Source: an uncultured Eubacteriales bacterium
GTDB taxonomy: Bacteria; Bacillota; Clostridia; Lachnospirales; Lachnospiraceae
DNA: 60,327 nucleotides
Direction of reading: 5' to 3'
NCBI GenBank assembly: GCA_900542465.1
Contig: UQNS01000011.1
Location: 1-60,327, forward strand
The notes under the pieces were generated by a model, which did no database searches, was not told the DNA's origin, and saw only the letters and a program-made list of their open reading frames with translations. Shown piece by piece: positions 25,649 through 35,223 of the stretch. Made by a program: the position numbers and the translations under genes. Numbering within the stretch: the first letter of the stretch is position 1; every line of letters starts with the position of its first letter.

Positions 25649-27403
25649 TTATTCACAGGACTTCATAAGCGCCTTCAGGGTCCTCTCTGAGCCCCTTATC
25701 TTACATGCGGCTTCTTCTCCGTTTCTCAGAAACTTCATCTTAAGGAGTGTCCTTTTTATGACGCCGATCTCAGCCTTGATCGCTTTTTTCTGTTCCTTAT
25801 CCAGGCATGCTTTATGAGTGGACAGCAAAGCTTCAGCTTTCTTGACCGTCTGCTCGGCCTTACGCTTCTCATCGACCAGTGAAAGCCTTTCTCCGTCTTC
25901 ATCCTCATATATTTTCGCCTTCCATATCGCTCTCTGGATCTCATCTTCAGAAAGGTTGGAAGAAGATGTAATAGTAATAGACTGCTCATTGCCGGTTCCC
26001 AGATCCCTTGCCGATACATTTACGATCCCATTCGCATCTATATCGAAAGTGACTTCAATCTGAGGAACACCGGCCGGAGCCCTCTTTATTCCTGAAAGCC
26101 TGAAATTCCCGATAAGCCTGTTATCCTTAGTAAATTTACGTTCACCCTGGAATACCTTTACGTCTACCGATGACTGAAAATTGGCTGCTGTCGTAAATAT
26201 CTGACTATGTCTCGTAGGAATAGTGGTATTCCTATCGATCAGCCTGCTTGCTATACCTCCGACCGTTTCGATCGAAAGCGACAGCGGCGTCACATCCATA
26301 AGAATGATCTCATCTGCCGGAGATCCCGGAAAGAGATTTCCACCAAGCTTGCCTCCCTGGACTGCCGCGCCTAATGCCACACACTCATCCGGATTAAGAT
26401 TCCTTGATGCCTCCTTTTCCATCATCCTCGCTATCATTTCCTGCACTGCCGGTATCCTCGTGGATCCGCCAACCAGTAAGATCCTGGATATATCACTTTT
26501 ACACACCCCAGCGTCTCTCAGCGCATTCTCCACCGGAATAGACGTCCTGTCCACAAGATCTTTAGTGAGCTTATTGAATTCCTCTCTCGTAATAGTCATT
26601 TCAAATGAAACGCTGCCGTCTTTGCCTGTAAAAATAAATGGCAGATTGATACTCGCCGTCGTTGCGCTGGAAAGCTCCTTCTTTGCTCTCTCCGCTTCCT
26701 CGCGGATCCTGAACATGGCAACATCATCTTTCCTGACGTTGATTCCCTTTTCTTTTTTTATCTCATCGGCTATCTTCTCGACGAGCCTTTCATCAAAATC
26801 ATCTCCACCAAGCTGATTGTCTCCTGATGTTGCAAGCACCTCTATCACATTATCCCCGATCTCTATGAGAGATACGTCAAAAGTACCTCCTCCAAGATCA
26901 TAGACAAGTATCTTCTGTGACCCTGCATTATCAAGACCATACGCAAGAGCTGCTGACGTAGGCTCATTTATGATCCTCAGAACATTAAGACCCGCTATCC
27001 TCCCTGCATCTTTAGTAGCCTGGCGCTGAGCATCACTGAAATAAGCCGGCACAGTAATGACTGCGTCTGTAACAGGCTCACCAATAAAATCCTCCGCATC
27101 TTTCTTCAATTTAGTCAAGATAAGCGCTGATATCTCCTGCGGCGAATAGGCTCTTCCATCCACCTTAAAGCGATAATTGCTTCCCATCTCTCTTTTTATA
27201 GAAAAGCATGTCCTCTCCGGAACCAAAGCTGCCTGCCTTTTGGCCGGGGCACCTACGAGATAGCTTCCATCTTTCTGGAAGGAAACAACTGACGGCGTTG
27301 TCCTATATCCTTCTTGATTCATGATAACGACCGGCGCATCTCCCTCCAATACGGAGACACAGCTGTTAGTCGTTCCTAAGTCAATTCCAATAACCTTGCC
27401 CAT
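25649..27403 (-). CDS. Hsp70 family chaperone (DnaK paralogue)
   Basis: 584 residues. The ATPase domain is intact: GIDLGTTNSCVSV, YDLGGGTFDVS near residue 170, and LLVGGSTRIPAVQ near residue 315. The substrate domain begins about residue 370 (DVTPLSLSIETVGG). The C-terminal part is short: it ends soon after the helical lid in a basic stretch, without the disordered Gly/Glu-rich tail of housekeeping DnaK. No grpE, dnaJ or hrcA is beside it and no CIRCE element is visible upstream. It is probably a second, specialised Hsp70. It is flanked by terminators and thus transcribed alone. Confidence 0.88.
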   Translation of the reverse strand: MGKVIGIDLGTTNSCVSVLEGDAPVVIMNQEGYRTTPSVVSFQKDGSYLVGAPAKRQAALVPERTCFSIKREMGSNYRFKVDGRAYSPQEISALILTKLKKDAEDFIGEPVTDAVITVPAYFSDAQRQATKDAGRIAGLNVLRIINEPTSAALAYGLDNAGSQKILVYDLGGGTFDVSLIEIGDNVIEVLATSGDNQLGGDDFDERLVEKIADEIKKEKGINVRKDDVAMFRIREEAERAKKELSSATTASINLPFIFTGKDGSVSFEMTITREEFNKLTKDLVDRTSIPVENALRDAGVCKSDISRILLVGGSTRIPAVQEMIARMMEKEASRNLNPDECVALGAAVQGGKLGGNLFPGSPADEIILMDVTPLSLSIETVGGIASRLIDRNTTIPTRHSQIFTTAANFQSSVDVKVFQGERKFTKDNRLIGNFRLSGIKRAPAGVPQIEVTFDIDANGIVNVSARDLGTGNEQSITITSSSNLSEDEIQRAIWKAKIYEDEDGERLSLVDEKRKAEQTVKKAEALLSTHKACLDKEQKKAIKAEIGVIKRTLLKMKFLRNGEEAACKIRGSERTLKALMKSCE

Positions 27404-27549
27404 TACTTCACCACATCAAAATCATCCGTCGCCGGATCTTTTTCTATAAGACTAAGAACAATATAACACAAATACATACTTCATTTATTAAGCAGGCAAG
27501 GATAAATAAGAAAAAATATATAAACATTTGGTCGCATGTGCAAAAATGT

Positions 27550-27591
27550 AAAAAGAGCTAAAGGGGTATTTTCTGCCCCTTTAGCTCTTTT
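27550..27591. terminator. Bidirectional terminator after nifJ
   Basis: AAAAAGAGCTAAAGGGG pairs with CCCCTTTAGCTCTTT over a nine-base loop. It lies 25 bases after the nifJ stop. Confidence 0.92.
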
Positions 27592-27615
27592 AGCCGATCC
27601 GTGACCTATATGATA

Positions 27616-30600
27616 TCAAACCTCCATGTTGCTGAGCTGAACGAGTTTATCATATTTCTCCTTGGCATTATTTTCTGCTGCGTCAAATAGCTTAGCTGCT
27701 CTTTCCGGATCTCTCTTTTGAAGATTGATATATCTGTTTTCTCTCATAATGAAGTCCTGGTAATCCATGGTAGGCGCCTTGCTGTCCATAACTAACGGAT
27801 TCTTTCCTTCCAGACTTCTTCTTGGATCGAATCTGAACAGGTTCCAGTAGCCTGAATCGACTGCCAACTTCATTTCTTCTGATGCAAAGCCCATTCCCTT
27901 GCGGATACCATGAGAAATACATGGTGAATATCCGATTATGAGTGATGGTCCGTCATAGCTTTCAGCCTCTTTGATAGCCTTTACACATTGTGCCATGTTA
28001 GCACCCATTGAGACCTGTGCAACATAAACGTAGCCATAGGACATTGCAATAGCGGCAAGATCCTTTTTCTTGATATCCTTTCCTGCTGCCGCAAACTGTG
28101 CGATCGCGCCGATATTAGTGGCCTTAGATGCCTGACCGCCAGTGTTTGAATAAACTTCTGTATCAAATACAAAAATATTTACATCCTTACGGGCAGCAAG
28201 AACATGATCCAAGCCGCCATATCCAATATCATACGCCCATCCGTCACCACCGAAGATCCACTGTGATTTCTTAGCTATATAATCCTTATCTTTTAATATC
28301 TCTTTAGCTGCCTCACAACCGCACTTCTCAAGTTCAGCGATCAGCTTGTCTGAGGCAATGCCGTTTTCTTCCGTTTTGTCATAAGTAGAGATATACTCTG
28401 TGATCGCTTTCTTTAATCCTTCGTTTGAAGTATTTTCATTTAAAGCCTCAAGCTTTTTAAGGATGGATGAACGCATTGAATCCTGTGCTAGCTTCATACC
28501 AAAACCAAATTCCGCATTATCCTCGAAAAGTGAATTGCTCCATGCAGGTCCCTTGCCCTGTCTGTCGACCGTATAAGGTGTAGATGGAACTGAACCGGCC
28601 CAGATAGATGTACAGCCTGTGGCGTTAGCGATCATCATCTTATCACCGTATAACTGAGTAATAAGCTTGGCATATGGGGTCTCACCACATCCGGCGCATG
28701 CTCCTGAGAATTCAAGGTATGGCTGAACGAACTGTGAGCCCTTTACTGAATCTTTCTTGAATTTCTTAAGAACTTCCGGTTTTTCTGAAACCTTCAATCC
28801 ATAGTCGAAGAATGCCTGTTCCGCTTTATAAGTTTCAAATGAATCCATCTTCAGTACTTCTGCTGCCTTATTGCCAGGGCATACATTTGCGCACAATCCA
28901 CAGCCGAGACAATCCATAGCAGAAACTGTGATAGCAAAGTAATAGCCCGGCATTCCCATCATTGGGAGTGCTTCCATTCCTTCAGGTGCCGCAGCCTTTT
29001 CTTCTTCTGTCATTACGACCGGACGAATACATGCATGAGGACATACAAATGAACACTGGTTGCACTGTATACATTTTTCACTTGACCATACAGGAATATC
29101 AATGGCCACACCACGTTTCTCATACGCAGATGTGCCCTGAGGCATCATACCGTCTGCATACTTTGTAAATGCAGATACAGGAAGCTGATCTCCCTTGCAG
29201 GCATTGACCATTCTCTGAATGTTATTAACAAACTCAAGAGCCTCCGGTCTTCCTTCTGTCGCAATATGGCCGAATTCTTCATCCTTGCACTCTGCCCATG
29301 ATGCAGGAACAGGGATTTCTACGATCTCATCAGCTCCGCGGTCGATCGCCTCATAGTTCATATGAACCACATCGTCGCCCTTCTTCGCATATGACGCAAG
29401 AGCTTTTTCTTTCATATAGCGGATAGCATCTTCTTCCGGAATTATATTGGCGAGCTTAAAGAATGCAGACTGGAGGATAGTATTGATCCTTGAGCCCAGT
29501 CCGACCTCCTTACCGATCTTGATACCATCAATGATATAGAACTTGATGTTGTGTTCAGCCATATATCTCTTGACCTGACCCGGAAGACGATAAGCGACCT
29601 CTTCAGGCGTCCAGCTCGTATTGAGCAGGAATGTTCCGCCATCCTTCAGGTCCTGAACCATATCATACTTGGTAAGGTAGGCTGGTAAATGACATGCTAC
29701 GAAATCTGCCTTATCAATAAGATATGTTGACTTGATCGGATTTTTACCAAATCTGAGGTGAGACATGGTAACGCCGCCGGACTTCTTGGAATCATAGTCA
29801 AAGTAAGCCTGGACGTACATTGATGTATAATCACCGATGATCTTGATAGAGTTCTTATTGGCTCCTACCGTTCCATCTGCTCCAAGACCCCAGAACTTAC
29901 AGCATGTCGTTCCTTCAGGCTCTGTAGTTATCTTTTCGTCTTTTACAAGAGATTTTCCTGTTACGTCATCAACGATGCCTATAGTATAATCGCCCTTATC
30001 TGTGTTTTTAAATACGGATAATATGTCTGAAGGCGTAGTATTCTTACCTGCAAGGCCATAACGACCATTCAACACCGTTACATTTTCGAATTTGCTTCCC
30101 TTGATCGCGCCAAGCACGTCAAGATATAATGGCTCACCGATAGAACCCGGCTCTTTTGTCCTGTCAAGAACATTGATAGTCTTCACGGTCTCAGGCAGCA
30201 CCTCAAGCAAATGCTTAGCTGAGAAAGGTCTATAAAGACGGACCTTCACAAGACCGACCTTCTCTCCTTTAGATACAAGATACTCGATCGTCTCATCAAT
30301 AGTCTCGCATACTGAGCCCATGGCGATAATTATTCTTTCTGCATCCGGAGCGCCTACATAATTAAAAGGTCTATAATCTGTTCCGATTTTTGCATTTACT
30401 TTATCCATATAATCTGCAACAATATCAGGAATGGCTTCATAAGCTTTATTGGATGCCTCCCTTGCCTGGAAATATACATCCGGGTTCTGAGCTGAACCAT
30501 GTAATACCGGGCGATTAGGGTTAAGTGATCTGTTTCTGAAATCTTCAACCGCATCCATATTACAGAGTTCTTTCAGATCATCGTAATTCCAGACCTCGAT

Positions 30601-31146
30601 CTTCTGGATCTCATGGGATGTACGGAAGCCGTCAAAGAAATGTAAAAATGGTACTTTACCTTCGATAGCAGCAAGATGAGCTACTGCTCCCAGATCCATT
30701 ACCTCCTGCACGCTGCCTGAACAGAGCATTGCAAAGCCAGTCTGCCTGCACGCGTATATATCAGAGTGATCGCCGAAGATAGAAAGAGCATGCGCTCCGA
30801 CCGTCCTGGCTGAAACATCGATAACACCCGGGAGAAGTTCACCTGCAACTTTATACATATTTGGTATCATAAGAAGCAGGCCCTGAGACGCTGTATAAGT
30901 CGTAGTCAAAGCACCTGCTGCGAGCGCGCCATGGAATGCGCCGGAGGCACCACCCTCAGACTGCAGTTCTACGAGTTCAACAGTATTTCCGAAGATATTT
31001 TTTCTTCCCTGAGTTGCCCATTGATCCGTACAATCCGCCATAGGTGAAGACGGTGTGATAGGATAGATCGAAGCTACTTCTGTAAACGCATATGAAACAT
31101 GTGCTGCAGCTGTATTACCATCCATTGTCTGCATTTGTCTAGCCAT
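27616..31146 (-). CDS. nifJ: Pyruvate:ferredoxin (flavodoxin) oxidoreductase
   Basis: 1176 residues, the full single-chain form. The N-terminal domain opens MQTMDGNTAAAHVSYAFTE. Two [4Fe-4S] ferredoxin-type motifs occur near residues 690-770: CIQCNQCSFVCPHAC and CLGCGLCANVCPG. Ligands of the proximal cluster start at CAGCGETPY, and TPP binding is seen in GGDGWAYDIGYGG and FDTEVYSNTGGQASKA. It splits pyruvate with CoA to acetyl-CoA and CO2 and reduces ferredoxin or flavodoxin, a main energy step in anaerobes. It is monocistronic with its own strong promoter. Confidence 0.98.
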   Translation of the reverse strand: MARQMQTMDGNTAAAHVSYAFTEVASIYPITPSSPMADCTDQWATQGRKNIFGNTVELVELQSEGGASGAFHGALAAGALTTTYTASQGLLLMIPNMYKVAGELLPGVIDVSARTVGAHALSIFGDHSDIYACRQTGFAMLCSGSVQEVMDLGAVAHLAAIEGKVPFLHFFDGFRTSHEIQKIEVWNYDDLKELCNMDAVEDFRNRSLNPNRPVLHGSAQNPDVYFQAREASNKAYEAIPDIVADYMDKVNAKIGTDYRPFNYVGAPDAERIIIAMGSVCETIDETIEYLVSKGEKVGLVKVRLYRPFSAKHLLEVLPETVKTINVLDRTKEPGSIGEPLYLDVLGAIKGSKFENVTVLNGRYGLAGKNTTPSDILSVFKNTDKGDYTIGIVDDVTGKSLVKDEKITTEPEGTTCCKFWGLGADGTVGANKNSIKIIGDYTSMYVQAYFDYDSKKSGGVTMSHLRFGKNPIKSTYLIDKADFVACHLPAYLTKYDMVQDLKDGGTFLLNTSWTPEEVAYRLPGQVKRYMAEHNIKFYIIDGIKIGKEVGLGSRINTILQSAFFKLANIIPEEDAIRYMKEKALASYAKKGDDVVHMNYEAIDRGADEIVEIPVPASWAECKDEEFGHIATEGRPEALEFVNNIQRMVNACKGDQLPVSAFTKYADGMMPQGTSAYEKRGVAIDIPVWSSEKCIQCNQCSFVCPHACIRPVVMTEEEKAAAPEGMEALPMMGMPGYYFAITVSAMDCLGCGLCANVCPGNKAAEVLKMDSFETYKAEQAFFDYGLKVSEKPEVLKKFKKDSVKGSQFVQPYLEFSGACAGCGETPYAKLITQLYGDKMMIANATGCTSIWAGSVPSTPYTVDRQGKGPAWSNSLFEDNAEFGFGMKLAQDSMRSSILKKLEALNENTSNEGLKKAITEYISTYDKTEENGIASDKLIAELEKCGCEAAKEILKDKDYIAKKSQWIFGGDGWAYDIGYGGLDHVLAARKDVNIFVFDTEVYSNTGGQASKATNIGAIAQFAAAGKDIKKKDLAAIAMSYGYVYVAQVSMGANMAQCVKAIKEAESYDGPSLIIGYSPCISHGIRKGMGFASEEMKLAVDSGYWNLFRFDPRRSLEGKNPLVMDSKAPTMDYQDFIMRENRYINLQKRDPERAAKLFDAAENNAKEKYDKLVQLSNMEV

Positions 31147-31210
31147 AAGTGTATTACCTCTCTATACAAAAAATTTAGAATGTAGAATGCTCTCACATCT
31201 TGTACTAAAT

Positions 31211-31239
31211 ATAATACAATATGTCTTTTCTATTTTCAA
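31211..31239 (-). promoter_or_regulatory. Promoter of nifJ
   Basis: On the minus strand TTGAAA (31234-31239) and TATTAT (31211-31216) are 17 bases apart, 60-odd bases before the nifJ start. The rest of the intergenic space to 31436 is AT-rich; I see only a half copy of the TTAGC-N4-GCTAA box at 31338-31351. Confidence 0.65.
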
Positions 31240-31436
31240 AAAGAACTTGCGCAGTTTCCTATAAAAACTTGTTTTTTAAAGTGTACGATGTATACACGGA
31301 TTTTGATAATCGTTTACATATAGTAATAGTAAATAAGTTTGACATGGCTAACTAATAATTAATAGTAAACCCCCTTTTTTACTTATGGATTTTATTCATT
31401 TTTTGACTTTTACTTAATCATTTAGAGGAGGCTAAC

Positions 31437-31706
31437 TTGAGAATCTGGTTTAAAATTTTTGACGATACTAACCATCTTTTAAAAGATACCGTAATTGAAG
31501 ATAACAGAAATAGTGTAAACAGGACAAAAAAGATCCTTGATTCACTGAACAGGGCATGTTCTCAATTCGACCTGCCCGAGCCTATATGGCTCAATGTTAA
31601 TGTAACTGATTTCAAACGGCTTTCAAAAACGAACTTTCTTCAGGATAATTTTATAGAAGCTATAGACTTCGCGAAACTGGAAATGGAAGTTATCTCTGAA
31701 GACTGA
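31437..31706 (+). CDS. Conserved hypothetical protein of Clostridia
   Basis: 89 residues starting at a TTG with AGAGGAGG five bases before it. The sequence starts RIWFKIFDDTNHLLKDTVIED and holds a central NRACSQFDLPEPIWL and DFKRLSKTNFLQDNFIEAIDF. Similar short proteins are common in Lachnospiraceae, to my recollection, but carry no assigned function. It is soluble and acidic and lies alone between nifJ (divergent) and pgi (convergent). It ends before a hairpin terminator. Confidence 0.75.
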   Translation: MRIWFKIFDDTNHLLKDTVIEDNRNSVNRTKKILDSLNRACSQFDLPEPIWLNVNVTDFKRLSKTNFLQDNFIEAIDFAKLEMEVISED

Positions 31707-31743
31707 TTCCGGTGATCCGGACCTCTCGTAACAAATACCAATC

Positions 31744-31798
31744 AAAAATGCATACGTAAAAACAGCTGCTCGCGCCTGTCTCCACGTATGTATTTTTA
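31744..31798. terminator. Bidirectional terminator
   Basis: AAAAATGCATACGT pairs with ACGTATGTATTTTT over about 26 bases. It lies between the plus-strand hypothetical gene and pgi on the minus strand. Confidence 0.8.
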
Positions 31799-31827
31799 AT
31801 TTTTTCTTACCATGACCGGATATCTTT

Positions 31828-33117
31828 TTAATATCCCGGTTTTCCAAGCCTTTTGAACATATTTTTCTTGTAATGTTCGACCCCCGGCTGGTTAAATGGG
31901 TTTACCCCCAGCATATACCCGCTCACGCCGCAGGCAAACTCGAAGAAATAAAACAACTCCCCAAGCGTATGTGCTGTTTTCTTTGAAAAAGATATACAGC
32001 TGTTAGGAGTTCCTCCCTTAAAGTGCGCCTCTGCGGTTCCCTGCATTGCACATTTATTTATAAAATCCAAAGATCTATTATTTAAATAATTAAGACCATC
32101 CAGGTCATCATCATCTGGTTCGACGATCATGCTGCTGTTTGAATTTTCCACAAATAACATGGTCTCAAACATGACCCTGCTTCCATCCTGAATAAACTGT
32201 CCCATGGAATGAAGATCTGTTGAGTAATCTACACTGGCCGGAAAAAGGCCTTTACCGTCCTTACCCTCAGATTCCCCAAATAACTGTTTCCACCATTCAG
32301 CCAGAGAATGCAGTGCCATATTGAAATTGCACAGGATCTCTACGGTCTTCCCCTTGAGTACCATATTGTGTCTTAATGCCGCATATATGAGAGATGGATT
32401 TTCTTTAAACTCCTTGTTCATGCAAATACCGCGCATATTTTCTGCACCCTGCATAAGCTCGTCGATATCTACCCCTGCAACGGCTATCGGAAGGAGTCCT
32501 ACTGCCGTCAAAACAGAATATCTTCCGCCTATATCATCCGGCACGACAAATGTCTCATAGCCATTTATATCCGCCATAGTCTTAAGTGCGCCGACCTTAG
32601 CATCGGTCGTAGCATATATCCTGTTGGCAGCTCCCTCTTTTCCGTACTTTGCTTCCAGAAGCTTCTTGAAAATCCTGAAAGCAATGGCTGTTTCTGTCGT
32701 TGTTCCTGACTTACTGATAACATTTATACTGAAATCTCTGTCGCCAATATCTGTAATAGTCTTGTGTATGCTGTCAATGCTCAGTGAATTCCCGGCAAAA
32801 TAAATATCCGGTGTATCTGCCTTTTTCTCGTTGGGCATCATAAACTCGATTGCCGCACGGCTTCCAAGGTATGATCCTCCAATTCCAATAACGACTAAAA
32901 CATCTGACTCTTTTCTGATCTTCTGTGCTACATCCTTGATCTTCTGAAACTCTTCCCTGTCATAATCTCTTGGAAGATTGACCCACCCAAGGAAATCGCT
33001 TCCTTTTCCGTTCCCGCTAAGAAGCGCTTCCTTAGCTGCACTGGCTGATGGCGCCATTAAATTAAGCTCTTCATCGCTTATCCCACTATAATTTAAATCT
33101 AACTTAATATCAGACAT
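31828..33117 (-). CDS. pgi: Glucose-6-phosphate isomerase
   Basis: 429 residues, the short Firmicutes type. Active-site landmarks: VVIGIGGSYLGSRAAIEF near residue 78, SKSGTTTETAIAFRI near residue 140, the catalytic Glu region QLFGESEGKDGKGLFP, and GVEHYKKNMF near the end. It interconverts glucose-6-P and fructose-6-P in glycolysis. It is followed downstream by the 31.7 kb terminator and lies 27 bases after mtnN, so the two may be co-transcribed. Confidence 0.96.
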   Translation of the reverse strand: MSDIKLDLNYSGISDEELNLMAPSASAAKEALLSGNGKGSDFLGWVNLPRDYDREEFQKIKDVAQKIRKESDVLVVIGIGGSYLGSRAAIEFMMPNEKKADTPDIYFAGNSLSIDSIHKTITDIGDRDFSINVISKSGTTTETAIAFRIFKKLLEAKYGKEGAANRIYATTDAKVGALKTMADINGYETFVVPDDIGGRYSVLTAVGLLPIAVAGVDIDELMQGAENMRGICMNKEFKENPSLIYAALRHNMVLKGKTVEILCNFNMALHSLAEWWKQLFGESEGKDGKGLFPASVDYSTDLHSMGQFIQDGSRVMFETMLFVENSNSSMIVEPDDDDLDGLNYLNNRSLDFINKCAMQGTAEAHFKGGTPNSCISFSKKTAHTLGELFYFFEFACGVSGYMLGVNPFNQPGVEHYKKNMFKRLGKPGY

Positions 33118-33144
33118 AGCTAAATAACTCCCCGGTTGATAAAA

Positions 33145-33840
33145 TCATTTCATAAGGCCGCAAAATTCTTTAACGATTTTAACAGAATTGGCAATGGCCT
33201 TTTTTTCAAAGGTTGGGTAATCTACTGATGCGCTGTCATCTGCCTTATCGGAAATGGTTCTTATAATTACGAACGGAATCCTGTTAAGATAAGCCGTCTG
33301 TGCGATCGCCGCACCCTCCATTTCTGTACATTTGCCATTGAAGTTCTTGACGATCTCATCTTTTCTGGCCTTATCTGAAATAAACTGATCTCCGCTTACT
33401 ATGCGTCCCTTATGTATACCGATCTCCGGCGCCGCTGTTTCACACGCTTTCAGTGCCGCTTCTATCAATGCTGTATCTGCCGGGAAAGACAGTGTATCCA
33501 TTCTTGGGATCTGTCCCTTAGGATATCCAAATCCTGTCGCATCCATATCATGATGCAGCACATCTTCTGAGATAACAACATCCGCAATATCGATCTCTGC
33601 GTCCAGAGACCCTGCAATACCTGTATTTATAATGGCATCTACATCAAAATCGCAGGCCAGTATCTGTGCACACACCGCAGCATTTACCTTTCCTATTCCA
33701 GATCTTACGATTGTAACCTCCCTGCCTGAAAGACTTCCTGCAAAGAACTTCATCCCCGCTCTCTCTTCTGTTCGCTTTATCTCCATTGCTGAAACAAGCT
33801 GTTCAACTTCTTCTTCCATTGCTCCGATTATACCGATCAT
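33145..33840 (-). CDS. mtnN: 5'-methylthioadenosine/S-adenosylhomocysteine nucleosidase
   Basis: 231 residues. It begins MIGIIGAMEEEVEQL, the MTAN signature. INTGIAGSLD lies near residue 78, the base-binding region VSGDQFI near 145, and the catalytic Asp in IRTISDKADDSA. It cleaves adenine from MTA and SAH, recycling products of SAM-using enzymes, of which this window has several. It is probably co-transcribed with pgi. Confidence 0.96.
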   Translation of the reverse strand: MIGIIGAMEEEVEQLVSAMEIKRTEERAGMKFFAGSLSGREVTIVRSGIGKVNAAVCAQILACDFDVDAIINTGIAGSLDAEIDIADVVISEDVLHHDMDATGFGYPKGQIPRMDTLSFPADTALIEAALKACETAAPEIGIHKGRIVSGDQFISDKARKDEIVKNFNGKCTEMEGAAIAQTAYLNRIPFVIIRTISDKADDSASVDYPTFEKKAIANSVKIVKEFCGLMK

Positions 33841-33929
33841 TTCTTACCTCTATAACATAATTAATTATCAGAAAAAAGTATACGAATTTCTTAATATTTT
33901 TCCCTACATTTTAACAAAAATACAGATTA

Positions 33930-33958
33930 TTTTCAATTATTCCACAACATGATATACT
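33930..33958 (+). promoter_or_regulatory. Promoter of murG
   Basis: TTTTCA (33930-33935) and TATACT (33953-33958) are 17 bases apart on the plus strand. The -35 is poor. The murG ATG is 68 bases downstream behind GGAAGG. Confidence 0.45.
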
Positions 33959-34026
33959 TTCTACGATTATTTGTGAGTATCACAATCAGTATAATTATTA
34001 AAACAAATTTGGAAGGTACTAAAATA

Positions 34027-35097
34027 ATGAGTAGAAAAAGACGTCTTGTCATGACTGGCGGCGGCACTGCCGGCCATGTTATGCCTAATATTGCGCTTTT
34101 ACCTGAACTTAGGTCAGAGGATTATCTCATAGCCTATATAGGATCTTATGATGGGATCGAAAAAGATCTTATTAAAGAACAGCATCTCAGATATTATGGT
34201 ATTTCCTCCGGCAGACTCCGAAGATATTTCAGTCTTGAAAACTTTACTGATCCTTTCCGGGTTATAAAGGGTTATGGACAGGCTAAGAAAATATTAAAAC
34301 AATTAAAGCCGGATGTAGTATTTTCAAAAGGCGGATTTGTATCGGTACCCGTTGTCGTCGCTGCGGGACACCTTAATATCCCTGTCATTATCCACGAATC
34401 TGATATGACACCCGGACTGGCGAATAAGATCGCCATGAGATATGCTTCAAAAATATGCTGTACCTTTCCAGAAACTCTTAAATATATCCCTGAAGAAAAG
34501 GCTGTTCTTACAGGTACGCCTATTCGTGCTGAACTTGTAGAAGGCGACAGACAGAAAGGTTACCTTTCCAGCGGTCTGAAACCTAATGGCAAGCCTGTCT
34601 TACTGATCGTCGGAGGCAGCACTGGGGCACACAATCTGAATATAGCCATAAGAGAGATCCTTCCTCAGCTGCTTGCAGACTTCCAGATCATACACCTGTG
34701 CGGTGCAGGCAAGACCGATCCCCATTTTGAAGACATTAAAGACTATGTACAAATGGAATATGCCGGAAGTGAAATGAAGGATTTTCTGTCCCTGGCGGAT
34801 ATAGTTGTCTCCCGTGCCGGAGCTAACGCCATATTTGAGCTTCTCGCTCTGAGAAAGCCAAATCTGCTTGTTCCGCTTTCAGCAAGCGCCAGCAGAGGAG
34901 ATCAGATACTTAATGCAAGATCTTTCAAGGAAAGCGGCTATTCTGAAGTTATGGGGGAAGAATCGATAACTCCCGATAGTTTCCTTGAAGCGATCAAAGA
35001 CCTTTACGCTCGTAAGGATGAATATATTGAACGCATGCAGAAAAGTGAACTTCTGGATGCAATTCCTAAAATAGTTGATCTTATCGATACGATCTGA
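34027..35097 (+). CDS. murG: UDP-GlcNAc:lipid I N-acetylglucosaminyltransferase
   Basis: 356 residues from ATG 34027 (GGAAGG nine bases upstream), the usual MurG length; the longer frame from 33949 is not supported. It shows the N-terminal glycine loop MTGGGTAGHVMPN, HESDMTPGLANK near residue 125, GGSTGAHNLN near 195, and the UDP-GlcNAc region SRAGANAIFELLALRKP near 265. It makes lipid II from lipid I on the inner face of the membrane. It lies alone, outside the usual dcw division cluster. Confidence 0.93.
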   Translation: MSRKRRLVMTGGGTAGHVMPNIALLPELRSEDYLIAYIGSYDGIEKDLIKEQHLRYYGISSGRLRRYFSLENFTDPFRVIKGYGQAKKILKQLKPDVVFSKGGFVSVPVVVAAGHLNIPVIIHESDMTPGLANKIAMRYASKICCTFPETLKYIPEEKAVLTGTPIRAELVEGDRQKGYLSSGLKPNGKPVLLIVGGSTGAHNLNIAIREILPQLLADFQIIHLCGAGKTDPHFEDIKDYVQMEYAGSEMKDFLSLADIVVSRAGANAIFELLALRKPNLLVPLSASASRGDQILNARSFKESGYSEVMGEESITPDSFLEAIKDLYARKDEYIERMQKSELLDAIPKIVDLIDTI

Positions 35098-35110
35098 CAT
35101 GCTTTTTTAT

Positions 35111-35151
35111 AAAAAGGCAAGAAGCTTACATGTATTCGCTTCTTGCCTTTA
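35111..35151 (+). terminator. Terminator after murG
   Basis: AAAGGCAAGAAGC and GCTTCTTGCCTTT form a 13-base-pair stem with a 12-base loop, 14 bases after the murG stop. Confidence 0.88.
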
Positions 35152-35223
35152 CTTGTTTTGAGGGATCTCCTATGTTATTATCACTAATAATAGTAATTAA
35201 TATTATTTTGAAAGGAGCAGTAT

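Noticed and set aside
31338..31351. TTAGC-N4-GCTAA box upstream of the 89-residue protein gene
   Set aside because: Only the right half (GCTAA) matches; the left half reads TTTGA. A half site of this size occurs by chance.
31437..31706. Ribosome hibernation factor (RaiA/HPF)
   Set aside because: Size is similar, but the beta-alpha core and conserved basic residues of HPF are not present.
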